Below, piece after piece: positions 19,536-29,756 of a stretch of DNA of 64,000 nt (position 1 is its first letter; each line of letters starts with the position of its first letter). The notes beneath the pieces are model-generated. The model was not told the origin of the DNA. It did no database searches and was given only the letters and a program-made list of their open reading frames with translations. This stretch comes from an uncultured Pseudomonadota bacterium (GTDB taxonomy: Bacteria > Pseudomonadota > Alphaproteobacteria > Rs-D84), in NCBI GenBank assembly GCA_947307295.1, contig CAMZIQ010000004.1, forward strand, positions 45,562-109,561. The letters run 5' to 3'. Position numbers and translations under genes: made by a program.

Positions 19536-19657
19536 CGATGTAAATATTTTATTTGTTAAAAAAAACACTTCCTTAACAATCAGTATGAATACCTAAGGTT
19601 TTTATGGACAAGAGTTATTTTTTATGTTTCACTATTGGATGAAAAAAATGAGAAAAA

Positions 19658-20221
19658 ATGACAACAAAAACGATTATTTGTGGAATTGTAGCGATTGGAC
19701 CAGATAACGTAATCGGGCAAAACAACGCTATGCCTTGGTATTCACGTCAAGATTTTTTTCATTTTAAAACTATGACAATACCGTATCCTTGCGTGTTTGG
19801 TAAAAATACTTTTGATGGTCTGCCACGGCGTCCATTGCCGAATCGTTTGAATATAGTATGCAGCTCTGGAAATAGCAATGAATTCAAAGACGGTGTTTTT
19901 TACGCTACATCCCTAGATTCCGCGATTGAATACTGCAAAGATTTTGATTATATGTTCATTTGTGGTGGACGACAAATTTACGATTATGCTCTGCGTAACG
20001 ATTTAATAGATATTATGTATGTGACAAAAATATATGACAAAAATTTAAAAGAAAATATTAACTCTTGCCAATTTGAATATACGAGATTCCCAATAAATGC
20101 AGATGTATTTTTTAATTCTGATGAATGGGTTGCAAAACGAATGTTTTATAATCAAGATGTTTTACCAACTGAAACTACAGACACAATATCTAAATTTTTC
20201 AAATGTATCCGTGTTCGGTAA
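19658..20221 (+). CDS. dihydrofolate reductase-like
   Basis: GIVAIGPDNVIGQNNAMPWYSRQDFFHFKTMTIPYPCVFGKNTFDGLPRRPLPNRLNIV...FICGGRQIYDYAL. Confidence 0.88.
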   Translation: MTTKTIICGIVAIGPDNVIGQNNAMPWYSRQDFFHFKTMTIPYPCVFGKNTFDGLPRRPLPNRLNIVCSSGNSNEFKDGVFYATSLDSAIEYCKDFDYMFICGGRQIYDYALRNDLIDIMYVTKIYDKNLKENINSCQFEYTRFPINADVFFNSDEWVAKRMFYNQDVLPTETTDTISKFFKCIRVR

Positions 20222-20226
20222 AATAC

Positions 20227-20613
20227 TTATTTTACCCGTTCGATTTCTATACCAACTACAGAATTTTTTGCAAATTCTTCTTTTGAAATAAATTTAAATA
20301 CTGTTTCTTCTAATTCTGGGATACTTTTAAAACCAGAACGTGTAATATCTATTTTTGTAAACAAAGTCTGAAAATCAGGTGCAATATGCATGTTTAAAAT
20401 TTTACAAATGATATAATTATCCGGATTTTCCGCATCATAAAGTAAAAATTTGTCACCAGTTTTCATTTTCTTGCGTTTTTCGTCAAAGGCGCGTAATTCT
20501 ATGTCTTTTTCACCAGATTTTATCATTTCAAAATACTTGTTTCGTACACTCATTGAAAATCGACAATCAAATTGAGGTAAAAGCAATTCATAATAATTTT
20601 TGTCTTTAATCAT
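20227..20613 (-). CDS. ASCH-domain-like protein
   Basis: FSMSVRNKYFEMIKSGEKDIELRAFDEKRKKMKTGDKFLLYD. Confidence 0.65.
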   Translation of the reverse strand: MIKDKNYYELLLPQFDCRFSMSVRNKYFEMIKSGEKDIELRAFDEKRKKMKTGDKFLLYDAENPDNYIICKILNMHIAPDFQTLFTKIDITRSGFKSIPELEETVFKFISKEEFAKNSVVGIEIERVK

Positions 20614-21521
20614 TTTTTACCCTTATTTATTTCAAAAAAATCAAAGAAATTGAACCATTGTTTTGGATAAATTAAAACTAATTTTTCCAAAAATTTTGCA
20701 TATTCTGTAATCATTTCATGAACATTTGCAGATTTTATTTGTTTAACATAAATGCCATATTTTTCATGCCCTAAATTCATGACACAAATTGAAAATATGG
20801 GACAAGATTGTGATTTTGCGAATTTAAAAGTCCCAATTGGAAATTTACAATCAACCCCCAAAAATGACACAGTTTCATATTTTGTTGGGCTGTTTGGTGA
20901 AGTCCTGTCGCCCGCCATCATAACTAAATCACCTTTTTGTAAATTATCATACATTTCCCCAGCAATATTTAACCCGATGTTTTCTGTCGGGTATATAGTT
21001 GTATTAGTTGTAATATTGTGGCGCATCATAAATTGATGAAAAGTGCTGTTTTGCGAAACCTGCATAAATGCGTGCATTTTTTTGTTGCTGCTATCAGGAA
21101 ACGCCGATAGCGCTTCAATGTTGCCAAGATGCGAACAAATTAAAAACATCCCTGTATTTTGTTCAATATGTTTTTGGAATTGTTCCCAATCTGCGTTTTT
21201 ATTTATTGTGAATTTTATCGGTTTTCTTTTGTCGCAAGATGCAGCCATTTTGTCCATGGCACTACATGCAAAAGCATAAATGTGTGAAAAACTGGAAAAT
21301 TTTGTTTTCTTTTGCCCGATTTTACATTGATGTTCATTTAATATTATTTGGTATTTCCTGGATGCGTTTCGAGCTGGCTTTGCAAAAGGTACTATGAATA
21401 AACACACAAACCATAAAACAATCTTTAAAAATTTAATACCGAATATCTTATATGCAATCCAAAGTGTTTCCAGACGTATTTTGCCAGCACTTTGTTCGCG
21501 TATATTATACCATTTTGTCAT
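20610..21521 (-). CDS. lysophospholipid acyltransferase (LpxL/HtrB-like), APE cluster
   Basis: MFLICSHLGNIEALSAF...GDLVMMAGDRTSPNSP...SFLGVDCKFPIGTFKFA. Confidence 0.75.
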   Translation of the reverse strand: MTKWYNIREQSAGKIRLETLWIAYKIFGIKFLKIVLWFVCLFIVPFAKPARNASRKYQIILNEHQCKIGQKKTKFSSFSHIYAFACSAMDKMAASCDKRKPIKFTINKNADWEQFQKHIEQNTGMFLICSHLGNIEALSAFPDSSNKKMHAFMQVSQNSTFHQFMMRHNITTNTTIYPTENIGLNIAGEMYDNLQKGDLVMMAGDRTSPNSPTKYETVSFLGVDCKFPIGTFKFAKSQSCPIFSICVMNLGHEKYGIYVKQIKSANVHEMITEYAKFLEKLVLIYPKQWFNFFDFFEINKGKK

Positions 21522-21560
21522 ACATTTGCCTTTTGATATTTTTCCTTTATAATTTATATC

Positions 21561-22067
21561 ATGAAAATATATATGTCAAATATCGAAAGCATAAAGAATA
21601 GGGCTGATTTAGAAACAAAATTATCTGAATCAGAATTATTGCAATATCGTAATTTTTCAAATAATACTCGTAAATTACAATATTTATTGGCACATACATT
21701 GGTCAAAGATGTGTGTGGTGAAAATGTCACAGTCTCTGAAAATGGCGTGCCAACAATAAAATCAGGATTTATATCAATTGCACACAAGGATAATTGGGTT
21801 GTTGTTGCTGTATCTGATAGTTTGGTTGGCATAGATATAGAAAATACGAATATAATTCGTGATTTTACCGGACAATCTGAATTATTAAATTTGCCGAAAA
21901 CAAATGATAAAAAGGTTTTTTATAGAAATTTTGTTGAATATGAATCCAGATTCAAATATGGCAAAGATTCAGCCAAAGCCTATATGTATTTTTATGAATT
22001 TGATAATTATTTAATTGGAATTTGTACCGCAGAACAATACAAAGATATCCAATTTATTTTATCTTGA
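21561..22067 (+). CDS. 4'-phosphopantetheinyl transferase-like protein
   Basis: RKLQYLLAHTLVK...ISIAHKDNWVVVAVSDSLVGIDIENT. Confidence 0.75.
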   Translation: MKIYMSNIESIKNRADLETKLSESELLQYRNFSNNTRKLQYLLAHTLVKDVCGENVTVSENGVPTIKSGFISIAHKDNWVVVAVSDSLVGIDIENTNIIRDFTGQSELLNLPKTNDKKVFYRNFVEYESRFKYGKDSAKAYMYFYEFDNYLIGICTAEQYKDIQFILS

Positions 22068-24212
22068 TTTAAATAAGAACAGCGATATTAAATAAGACAA
22101 TCCCAATCCCAATCCCAAAGTGATTCCCATAGATTTAATTAAAAAGAAACTGGTAAAAGCCAACAGACCAAAACCAACAAAACTGGTTAAAAATGAAAAC
22201 ATAACAGGGCGCATTTCTTTGCTGTTATCCGTGTTCAAATTAAATATAGTATAATCCAGACCAAGACCTGTCACTATGAAGAAACTTAACATATGGAAAA
22301 AAGTAATTGGTTGACCAAACCATGTCAAAACACACATTGATAATAATATTGCCAATACAGATGGAATCAAATAAATAACAGCACGTTTTTTGTAAAACAA
22401 AGAAAGTAAAGCGATTAAACATACTGCACATATAGCCAATAAACGATATGTTTCATGACTGTATTTTTCAATATGTTGGGTTAATGTTTCAGATATAGAA
22501 ACAACGCGCGCTTTGTCTGTTGTAATTTCTATATCTGGTGAAATTTGTGCCAATGAATATATATATTCACCATCAGAAACAATCAATTTATTAACCCAAT
22601 TATTCAAAAAGGTTGATTTGATATCGTTTGGTGTTAAATATTCTGTTTCTTCAAACGCAGGTGTGTTTATCAGTTCTAGTTTTTGTTTTAAGTATTTTGA
22701 TTGAGATTTATACAATTGTTTGATTAATTCTTTGTTTTCCGATTGCAACTTTATTGAAGGTATCATACTGGACACGGAAAAAAATTGATTTCCATTAATC
22801 TTTATGCTTTCTTCAGTTTCTAAAACATCTTGAATGTCTTTACCCCGAACCATTAAAACAGCTGATTCTGACGAATTATTTAATTTTTGAACAACAGATT
22901 CTTGAAAAGCGATATTTGAATCTGGACGGTAAAGTTGATTTATGTTGTTTTCCATTCTGATAAAAGGCAAAGTTGCTATGATAGCCAATCCAATCAAAGA
23001 TAAAACAATAATTTTGTTTTTACGAGATAATGTAAAGTTTATTTTCACAGGTTCGGTTTCTAAATTCAATTTATTCGGCATAAATAAATTCAATCCGATA
23101 TAAATAGTTGTTAACCCGACAATTGTGAAAACCGATATTTGTTGTAATAAAGATACACCAGAAAACAACAAAGGCGCAAAACACACCAATGTTGTCAGGA
23201 AAGAATTTCTCATGTTTTTGCGGATTTTGGTTTGTTTTTTCAAAGTTGCCTTGGTTAATGTATGAAAAGAATAATCTATACCCAAACCAATTAATGTTGT
23301 ACCAAAAACAAATGTTAAAATATGTGGTGTATTAAAACATAAAAACAGTGCGATTGCCCCACATAAAAATCCCATACATAAACTTATCACCACAGTTGCG
23401 ATTGTGAATATCTTTCTGAACAATAAATAACTGAATAATACAGCCATTATGCAAGCCAACAAAGATAATACCCCAATCTGAATTTGACTTTTTTGAACCA
23501 TGACCGCGGTGTGTAAAGGTATCCCGCTAAGATAAACATTAAAATCTTTGTGATTTTGATTTGATAATTTTTGATACAATAAATTTATTTGCTTTGTTGC
23601 CAGATTCATATCTTTTGTATCTACATCCACAGGAATCATAAAATAGTGTTTATCATCTTTGTATTGCCAAAGTAGATTATTATGCAAAGTCCACGTTGTT
23701 CCTGTACTGTTCATATTCAGTAAATAATCAGACAGTAATAAAAAAGGATCTTCGCGAATTGGAACCAAAGGCGGCATTATAGATTCAGAAATTTGTTTTA
23801 TTGCATCATCTGCAATTTGTCTTGATTTATTTTCTTGTAAAAACGCCCTGTGTTTTGCACTTAAAAGACCGTTTTTATATGGGGTTAAATCTTTGGTTAT
23901 ATCTTTCAAAGAAAATTTACTGGATTGTATGTTCAAAGTATCAAAATCCGCAGAATCTAATAATTTTATAATTTTATTTGCCCCATAAAGAGCTTTTTTT
24001 TCATCTTCTGATTCAGTCACAATATTTATAACAGAAGAAAATTTATTAGATATTTTATCTGTGGGCCATTGTTCTTGCGTGTCAGTCGTTTCAATCAAAG
24101 ACATTAAATCTGTTTGAGTTTTTAATGGTGTTCTGAAAAATAGTGTTGCAATAACACCGATAATAACAACACTACAAAATAAACATTTTTTAACAAACGA
24201 TTTCATCAGCAA
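22059..24212 (-). CDS. MMPL/RND-family exporter (APE type)
   Basis: 12-TM-like architecture; FGTTLIGLGIDYSFHTLTKA, FFIVTGLGLDYTIFNLNT. Confidence 0.85.
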   Translation of the reverse strand: MLMKSFVKKCLFCSVVIIGVIATLFFRTPLKTQTDLMSLIETTDTQEQWPTDKISNKFSSVINIVTESEDEKKALYGANKIIKLLDSADFDTLNIQSSKFSLKDITKDLTPYKNGLLSAKHRAFLQENKSRQIADDAIKQISESIMPPLVPIREDPFLLLSDYLLNMNSTGTTWTLHNNLLWQYKDDKHYFMIPVDVDTKDMNLATKQINLLYQKLSNQNHKDFNVYLSGIPLHTAVMVQKSQIQIGVLSLLACIMAVLFSYLLFRKIFTIATVVISLCMGFLCGAIALFLCFNTPHILTFVFGTTLIGLGIDYSFHTLTKATLKKQTKIRKNMRNSFLTTLVCFAPLLFSGVSLLQQISVFTIVGLTTIYIGLNLFMPNKLNLETEPVKINFTLSRKNKIIVLSLIGLAIIATLPFIRMENNINQLYRPDSNIAFQESVVQKLNNSSESAVLMVRGKDIQDVLETEESIKINGNQFFSVSSMIPSIKLQSENKELIKQLYKSQSKYLKQKLELINTPAFEETEYLTPNDIKSTFLNNWVNKLIVSDGEYIYSLAQISPDIEITTDKARVVSISETLTQHIEKYSHETYRLLAICAVCLIALLSLFYKKRAVIYLIPSVLAILLSMCVLTWFGQPITFFHMLSFFIVTGLGLDYTIFNLNTDNSKEMRPVMFSFLTSFVGFGLLAFTSFFLIKSMGITLGLGLGLSYLISLFLFKSR

Positions 24213-24783
24213 AATCTTTCTTTGAACGATTAAATTCTAAAATCACAACAGTTCCATCATAATAGGTCATAATGACTTTTGTTAAATCTGTTGTTGTTCC
24301 ATACATAGTTAGGTTTTGAATCATTTCAGCAATATTGGTAAATTTTGGTGTCGCAACCAAAGTCCATGTGTTTTTATATTCTGTATAATCAACATTGAAC
24401 ACAAACAAGAAATCGTCCATGTTTCCATTTAATATGTTGTCTATCATAGATTGAACACGATGAAAATACGGCAATTCATTTAATTCTTTGACTTCGCCAT
24501 TTACACAATATTTTGTTAATGTTGATGTAAAAATATCTTCTGTTGGTTTTTGTTGGTGCCATGTAAACCCGACATTTTTAACAAATTTAACATATCCGTT
24601 TGAAATAAAACGTTTTGTTGATTCTGGTAATATTTTAGTTTGTTTGAAATTCGCAGAAACAGATTCCAGGTTATCTGTAAAAGTTTGTAATTTTTCTGGC
24701 ATCTTATCTGTCACCGGATATGCAAAAGAATTCGCGGATAAAAAACACAATAAAACCAAGATAAATCTATTTATTATTTTCAT
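24190..24783 (-). CDS. LolA-like outer-membrane lipoprotein carrier
   Basis: signal peptide; FTDNLESVSANFKQTKILPESTKRFISNGYVKFVKNVGFTWHQQKP. Confidence 0.8.
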   Translation of the reverse strand: MKIINRFILVLLCFLSANSFAYPVTDKMPEKLQTFTDNLESVSANFKQTKILPESTKRFISNGYVKFVKNVGFTWHQQKPTEDIFTSTLTKYCVNGEVKELNELPYFHRVQSMIDNILNGNMDDFLFVFNVDYTEYKNTWTLVATPKFTNIAEMIQNLTMYGTTTDLTKVIMTYYDGTVVILEFNRSKKDFADEIVC

Positions 24784-25501
24784 GTTTACGTCCCCCCTTG
24801 ATTAACCACAATGGTATTAAACAACATAAATATGTATGAAGCAAGCTGATATAAAAATTATCCCGAAACCCATTAAAATGAGAAACTCCATCTTTTGGAT
24901 AGATAACCTTTGTTGGCAAAGATATAATGTCGATACCAGACCTGTATGCCTTTACAATTATTTCAATATCAAACCCCATGCGTTTAAATTTGATAGTTTT
25001 TAATACAGGCGCTATCAAGCCCAAAGGGTATATCCGAAAACCGCACATGGTATCAGGCATTCTTTTGTTAAACGTTTCGACCATGACCCAAAAATTAGTT
25101 ATTTTGCGCCCTATAAGCCTTGCCTTTGGTGCTGATTCATCATAGATTGGGTTGCCAATAATTAAATCATCCGGGTGTGATTTTGCAATTTTTAAAAACA
25201 AAGGTATATCACGAATATCATGCTGTCCATCTGCATCAACTTGCAAAGCGTGTGTAAAACCTTTTTCAATAGCAAATTGAAAACCTGTCAGCATAGCTGC
25301 GCCTTTGCCACCATTTTTATCACGTTTTACGTATGAAAACTTATGAGAAGAACAAATCGCTTTGATTTTTTTTGATTGTTGAATATTGCTGCCATCATCT
25401 ATGACAATAACAGGTGTTTCAAATTTTTGAATTTTATCTGCGACTGGCGCAAAAGCGTCTGCGTGATTAAAACAAGGAATTATAATAACCGGTTTCATCA
25501 T
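24767..25501 (-). CDS. glycosyltransferase family 2 (APE cluster)
   Basis: VIIIPCFNHADAFAPVADKIQKFETPVIVIDDGS...ALQVDADGQHD. Confidence 0.88.
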   Translation of the reverse strand: MMKPVIIIPCFNHADAFAPVADKIQKFETPVIVIDDGSNIQQSKKIKAICSSHKFSYVKRDKNGGKGAAMLTGFQFAIEKGFTHALQVDADGQHDIRDIPLFLKIAKSHPDDLIIGNPIYDESAPKARLIGRKITNFWVMVETFNKRMPDTMCGFRIYPLGLIAPVLKTIKFKRMGFDIEIIVKAYRSGIDIISLPTKVIYPKDGVSHFNGFRDNFYISLLHTYLCCLIPLWLIKGGRKHENNK

Positions 25502-25506
25502 TTTTC

Positions 25507-27204
25507 TCAGGCCTTTATAGATATTTTAGCATTAGAATATTTTTTATCATTATCACTATAATTAAACGTAAAATCATTTGCACCAGTACGTTCTAATTCC
25601 AAATGTACAGGGGTGTCAGGTAAAATCAAATTTGAAAATTTTAGCCGCAATATATGATAATCATTTATATCAATATTGAAATATTGTTTTATAAGCAATA
25701 AAACGAAATGAATTTGTATAACACCTGGTAAAATAGGGTGTTCTGGGAAATGACCATGAAAATATGAAGAATCTTTTAAAAATGTTAAATCAGCAGAAAA
25801 TTTAGTATCAGTTTTTATAATGTTTTGCATAATTGGTTCAGCCACATTTGATTCAAACATAGCAGTAATGTCTGATTTAATATATTTGCCTTGGCTGTTT
25901 ACAGGAATTGTATTCACAATACGTATTTTCCTTGGCAGCACAACATTTGGAAAATAATTTAACAAATGCTGTTTTAATTCTTTTATAAATTGATGACGAC
26001 CATTTTTGATAATGCTTTCTTTGCCCAAATTATTTAATGTGATTGCAGCACAAACGATGTTTCTATCCTGAGAGTTCAAAGCCAAAACATAACTTTTATC
26101 TATGTATTTGTATTCGCATAATTTTTCTTCCATTTCTGGCAAAGATACGCGTTCTTCTGCGATTTTTACCATACGGTCACCGCGACCTTTTAGCAGAAAG
26201 GTGTTATCACTAGTTTTTTGGACGACATCAGACATTAAATAAGGATTGCTACAAGAAAAATCAGATTCAATCAATAATTCATTGTTTTCTGTTAATTTAA
26301 CATCTACTGGTGGAAATATAGTCCATTCCTGACCATCTTTTTGTTGACGACCAGCAACGCCACCGGTTTCAGTACTTCCGAATATTTCAAACGGTGAAGC
26401 ACCAAACATTTGATAAGCATCCATGGATGTTTTTGTTTGTAATAAACTGCCCGAAGAATAAATCCCAATACAATTATTTTTAAAAGTGTATTGATTTTGA
26501 TATCTGGTTATTCCATCCAAGAACGAAGGTGTAGTAGCAAATAAAATTTTATCATACGTCTTTTGTTTGTGCTGTAATTCTTCCGGGGTAAAGATAATGT
26601 CCAGGTCAGAAGCAAGCCCATTTGACAATGGAAACAAAAATCTCCAAAGCAGACCATACATATGATAAGACGCTACAGATGAAACCATAACCGGATTTTG
26701 TTCTATTAAATGATGTTGATTTTTGGAATGAAAAGTGACTTCTGCAGTCAGCATTTTAAATTGTTTCTTTATGCGTTTCGGTGTGCCTGTGGACCCAGAA
26801 GTAAAGAAATATAAAAAACTTTCATTTATATCTTTGAAATCCCAATTTGTATTATCTTCTGGGTTTAAATCAATAATATCAAAGTCACCAAAAGAATCAA
26901 ATTTGTCAGTTATCAAAGAATTAGTGGTTTCTAGTAAAGGTTTAGCATTTTGTTCAGTAAACACAGCTGGCAAAATAATATCCTTATTCGCTTGAAGTGC
27001 CGCCATAAAACAGACATAAAAAAGATATAAATTATCAGGTATATATATAACGACGCTATCGTTTCGTATTTTAGTAAAATGATTAGCATATTTTGCTACA
27101 TCTTTCATATATGTTGAAAAATATACAGGTTTTTCATCACGATAAAAAACAATTCTATCGTTTTTTTGATTGTCAATAAAAATACGATTTATAGAACAGA
27201 ACAT
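25507..27204 (-). CDS. AMP-ligase fused to C-terminal hotdog dehydratase domain (ApeH-ApeI like)
   Basis: AMP-binding SFLYFFTSGSTGTPKRIKKQF; C-terminal FHGHFPEHPILPGVIQIHFVLLL. Confidence 0.82.
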   Translation of the reverse strand: MFCSINRIFIDNQKNDRIVFYRDEKPVYFSTYMKDVAKYANHFTKIRNDSVVIYIPDNLYLFYVCFMAALQANKDIILPAVFTEQNAKPLLETTNSLITDKFDSFGDFDIIDLNPEDNTNWDFKDINESFLYFFTSGSTGTPKRIKKQFKMLTAEVTFHSKNQHHLIEQNPVMVSSVASYHMYGLLWRFLFPLSNGLASDLDIIFTPEELQHKQKTYDKILFATTPSFLDGITRYQNQYTFKNNCIGIYSSGSLLQTKTSMDAYQMFGASPFEIFGSTETGGVAGRQQKDGQEWTIFPPVDVKLTENNELLIESDFSCSNPYLMSDVVQKTSDNTFLLKGRGDRMVKIAEERVSLPEMEEKLCEYKYIDKSYVLALNSQDRNIVCAAITLNNLGKESIIKNGRHQFIKELKQHLLNYFPNVVLPRKIRIVNTIPVNSQGKYIKSDITAMFESNVAEPIMQNIIKTDTKFSADLTFLKDSSYFHGHFPEHPILPGVIQIHFVLLLIKQYFNIDINDYHILRLKFSNLILPDTPVHLELERTGANDFTFNYSDNDKKYSNAKISIKA

Positions 27205-27755
27205 TTTTCTTTGCCTTTGCGAATAATATATTCTGATAACATCATTGTTCCGATTAGTATGTATGATATAAAACCGTTGTATATCGCCCAAATTTCATCT
27301 GATAAAAATACGGTTATCAAAGAAGCGACAGTATTCATAAACATAAAAATCGCCCATGCTTTTGTTGCTTTTCTGGTATAAATTAATTTTTCTTGGTTCA
27401 GCGGTTCTTTCTGCATCTTTTGTGCGAATTGAGTTATAAGGGGTGTCTTTTTCAAAGATAAAGTAAAAATTGTGCATACGGCCGTATTCATCAGTACAGG
27501 ATAGAATTTAAGAAAAATTTCTTGATTAAATAAAATTATTAAAAAACACAAAAACAATCCAGATATCAACATATACTTGTTTTTATTGCGCATAAAAGAA
27601 AATATAACAACCATCAACAAAACAAGACCGATAAATCTAATCGCTACATTTTGTTGCAACGCATAAAAAACCATAAATGGATACGCAATAACAAAAATAC
27701 CTATCAAAACTTTAGTGATTTGCGTTAACAATTTTTTCAACTGCATCGACGACAT
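27189..27755 (-). CDS. APE-cluster integral membrane protein (COG4648-like)
   Basis: multi-TM ORF in APE gene order between AMP-ligase and ACP. Confidence 0.7.
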   Translation of the reverse strand: MSSMQLKKLLTQITKVLIGIFVIAYPFMVFYALQQNVAIRFIGLVLLMVVIFSFMRNKNKYMLISGLFLCFLIILFNQEIFLKFYPVLMNTAVCTIFTLSLKKTPLITQFAQKMQKEPLNQEKLIYTRKATKAWAIFMFMNTVASLITVFLSDEIWAIYNGFISYILIGTMMLSEYIIRKGKEKCSVL

Positions 27756-27966
27756 CCTGTAATGTGCGAATTTGTTTAAAATCTTCAGGATCTACCTTTT
27801 GATTGATTTTGCTTTGTAATTTGACGACCAAATCAACCGCATCAATGCTGTCCAAATCTAAGTCTTCGACTAACCTAGCATCTTGTTTAACCTTGGATTC
27901 TTCGCAACCAAAATCGTCAATTAAAATTTCTTTGATAGTATTAAAAATTTCTTCTTTTGTATGCAT
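27712..27966 (-). CDS. acyl carrier protein (APE cluster)
   Basis: DARLVEDLDLDSIDAVDLVVKLQSKI. Confidence 0.88.
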   Translation of the reverse strand: MHTKEEIFNTIKEILIDDFGCEESKVKQDARLVEDLDLDSIDAVDLVVKLQSKINQKVDPEDFKQIRTLQDVVDAVEKIVNANH

Positions 27967-27970
27967 GTGT

Positions 27971-28246
27971 TTACTCCAATGTAATGTTTTTAGATTCAGC
28001 GATATATTTTGCCAAAGATTCTACAGATTTGAAATATTCCTTGTTTTCTTCTTTGTCAGATTTGAAATTGACACCGTATTTTTTCTTTAATGCCATGCCT
28101 AATTCCAACGCATCAATAGAATCCAATCCCAAACCCTTATTAAACAAAGGTGCTTTGGAATCAATATCAGAAACCGTAATATCTTCCAAATCCAAAGCAG
28201 AAATAATAAGCTCTTTGATTTCTTGTTCCAATATTTCTTGTTTCAT
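27971..28246 (-). CDS. acyl carrier protein (APE cluster)
   Basis: KAPLFNKGLGLDSIDALELGMALKKKYG. Confidence 0.88.
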   Translation of the reverse strand: MKQEILEQEIKELIISALDLEDITVSDIDSKAPLFNKGLGLDSIDALELGMALKKKYGVNFKSDKEENKEYFKSVESLAKYIAESKNITLE

Positions 28247-28308
28247 ATTTTGCCCTTATGTGAAGTCTTGACAAATACTAGGAAAAGAAACCGGGGTTGT
28301 CAAGCGTT

Positions 28309-29070
28309 CTATGCAGAAAATAAAGATTCTTTTGCCTTTTCGGTGATAGAAATGGCACTTTGGCGGTTTGAAACGGTGAATTTTTTATTAAAGACGATTT
28401 TTGGTAATATTTTTAATGTATAAACAGAAGTTTTTTTGCCGACATCATACCATGGACTGCCTTTGCCCAATATACTGGGTTTGTTTTCTATAAGAATTGG
28501 CTGTATATCGTGTCCAGAATGTATTTGAAGATAAGCGAACCCACGATGTAAATGTATTGATTCGTGTTTCTGGGTTCGTGTCCCTTCTGGAAAAATGATA
28601 ATATTATATCCCATTTGTAAATCTTCAGAAGCCTGTTTTATAAAAACTTCTGGTGATACAGAATTTGAAAGATATACACGGCGAATTAAAGATTTTACAA
28701 AAATATTTTTAAACAAACTATCTTTTACAACACATATAGAACGTGGAATTTTGGAAACCAATATAACAACATCTATTAATGAAGGATGGTTGGCTATTAC
28801 TATATTTCCACGTAGTTGTTGTAATTCTTTTTCATTTTTTATTTTAATATCTATTAGTTTTAATATGCACATTAACCCAACAAAAGCTTTCCATAAATAA
28901 TGAACAGTCCCAGATAATACCCGTTTCTGAGTATCCCTGGAACAAAACAGCAAAACCAATGGGACAAAAATTAAACCTATGATTAATCCACCGATTCCGA
29001 ATATGGAAAAGCAAAAACCACTTAAAAAAGAACGCAAAAATTTCTTCATTACTTTTTTAATAATTTCCAA
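28309..29070 (-). CDS. 1-acylglycerol-3-phosphate acyltransferase-like (PlsC)
   Basis: IVIANHPSLIDVVIL...IIFPEGTRTQ. Confidence 0.85.
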   Translation of the reverse strand: MEIIKKVMKKFLRSFLSGFCFSIFGIGGLIIGLIFVPLVLLFCSRDTQKRVLSGTVHYLWKAFVGLMCILKLIDIKIKNEKELQQLRGNIVIANHPSLIDVVILVSKIPRSICVVKDSLFKNIFVKSLIRRVYLSNSVSPEVFIKQASEDLQMGYNIIIFPEGTRTQKHESIHLHRGFAYLQIHSGHDIQPILIENKPSILGKGSPWYDVGKKTSVYTLKILPKIVFNKKFTVSNRQSAISITEKAKESLFSA

Positions 29071-29678
29071 TTAGATGTTTCGATGTCAGACCCATTTTGC
29101 AAAGATTTTTGTAAATTTTCAAAAGATAAAGGTGGCAGATTTTCATTGTTTGATGTTAATTCATATTTGTTTGAACCGTTTTTATCAATATATATTGCGC
29201 ACCCATGTGATATCACAGGTTCTTTTATTGCTTTATCGTATTCTTCTGGATTTCTTTCTTCGGCATAAATAAATAACACAGGCTTTTCGTTAAGCAGCGA
29301 ATCTAACAAGGCATTTTCAATAGTTCTTTCGCCCGCTGAAATAGAATTATAAGAATTTTTATTACTTGTTAATAACGACAGATGTCCCACAGATGCATTA
29401 TGTACAGAATTACTAAAACCCGCAGGTGACATTTCTTTGTCTTCATAAAATTGGCGAATTAATTTGATTGTTTGATTCCATTCTCCAAAACGCGAAGCAA
29501 ACACAACACGATAATCCGCAGATTCTGGTGCAACCTTAGACGCCAAAGATACCGCGATTTTTTCCACTATACTCATTCTGCGGCGCAACATAGGCGGAAT
29601 AAATGATACATCAGGAATCTTTTCTGTATCTGTTTCTGCCCAAAATATAAATCTATCAATATATAATGTGTTGTTCAT
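29049..29678 (-). CDS. beta-ketoacyl synthase-like chain-length-factor protein (ApeC-like)
   Basis: FSNSVHNASVGHLSLLTSNKNSYNSISAGERTIENALLDSL in APE context. Confidence 0.75.
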   Translation of the reverse strand: MNNTLYIDRFIFWAETDTEKIPDVSFIPPMLRRRMSIVEKIAVSLASKVAPESADYRVVFASRFGEWNQTIKLIRQFYEDKEMSPAGFSNSVHNASVGHLSLLTSNKNSYNSISAGERTIENALLDSLLNEKPVLFIYAEERNPEEYDKAIKEPVISHGCAIYIDKNGSNKYELTSNNENLPPLSFENLQKSLQNGSDIETSNWKLLKK

Positions 29679-29756
29679 ACTTGAAAAATCGATTTTTTTA
29701 TAGAATACTTAGGCATTATATAAAAAAATTCCTATTTTGCAAGTTGGATTTAGATA

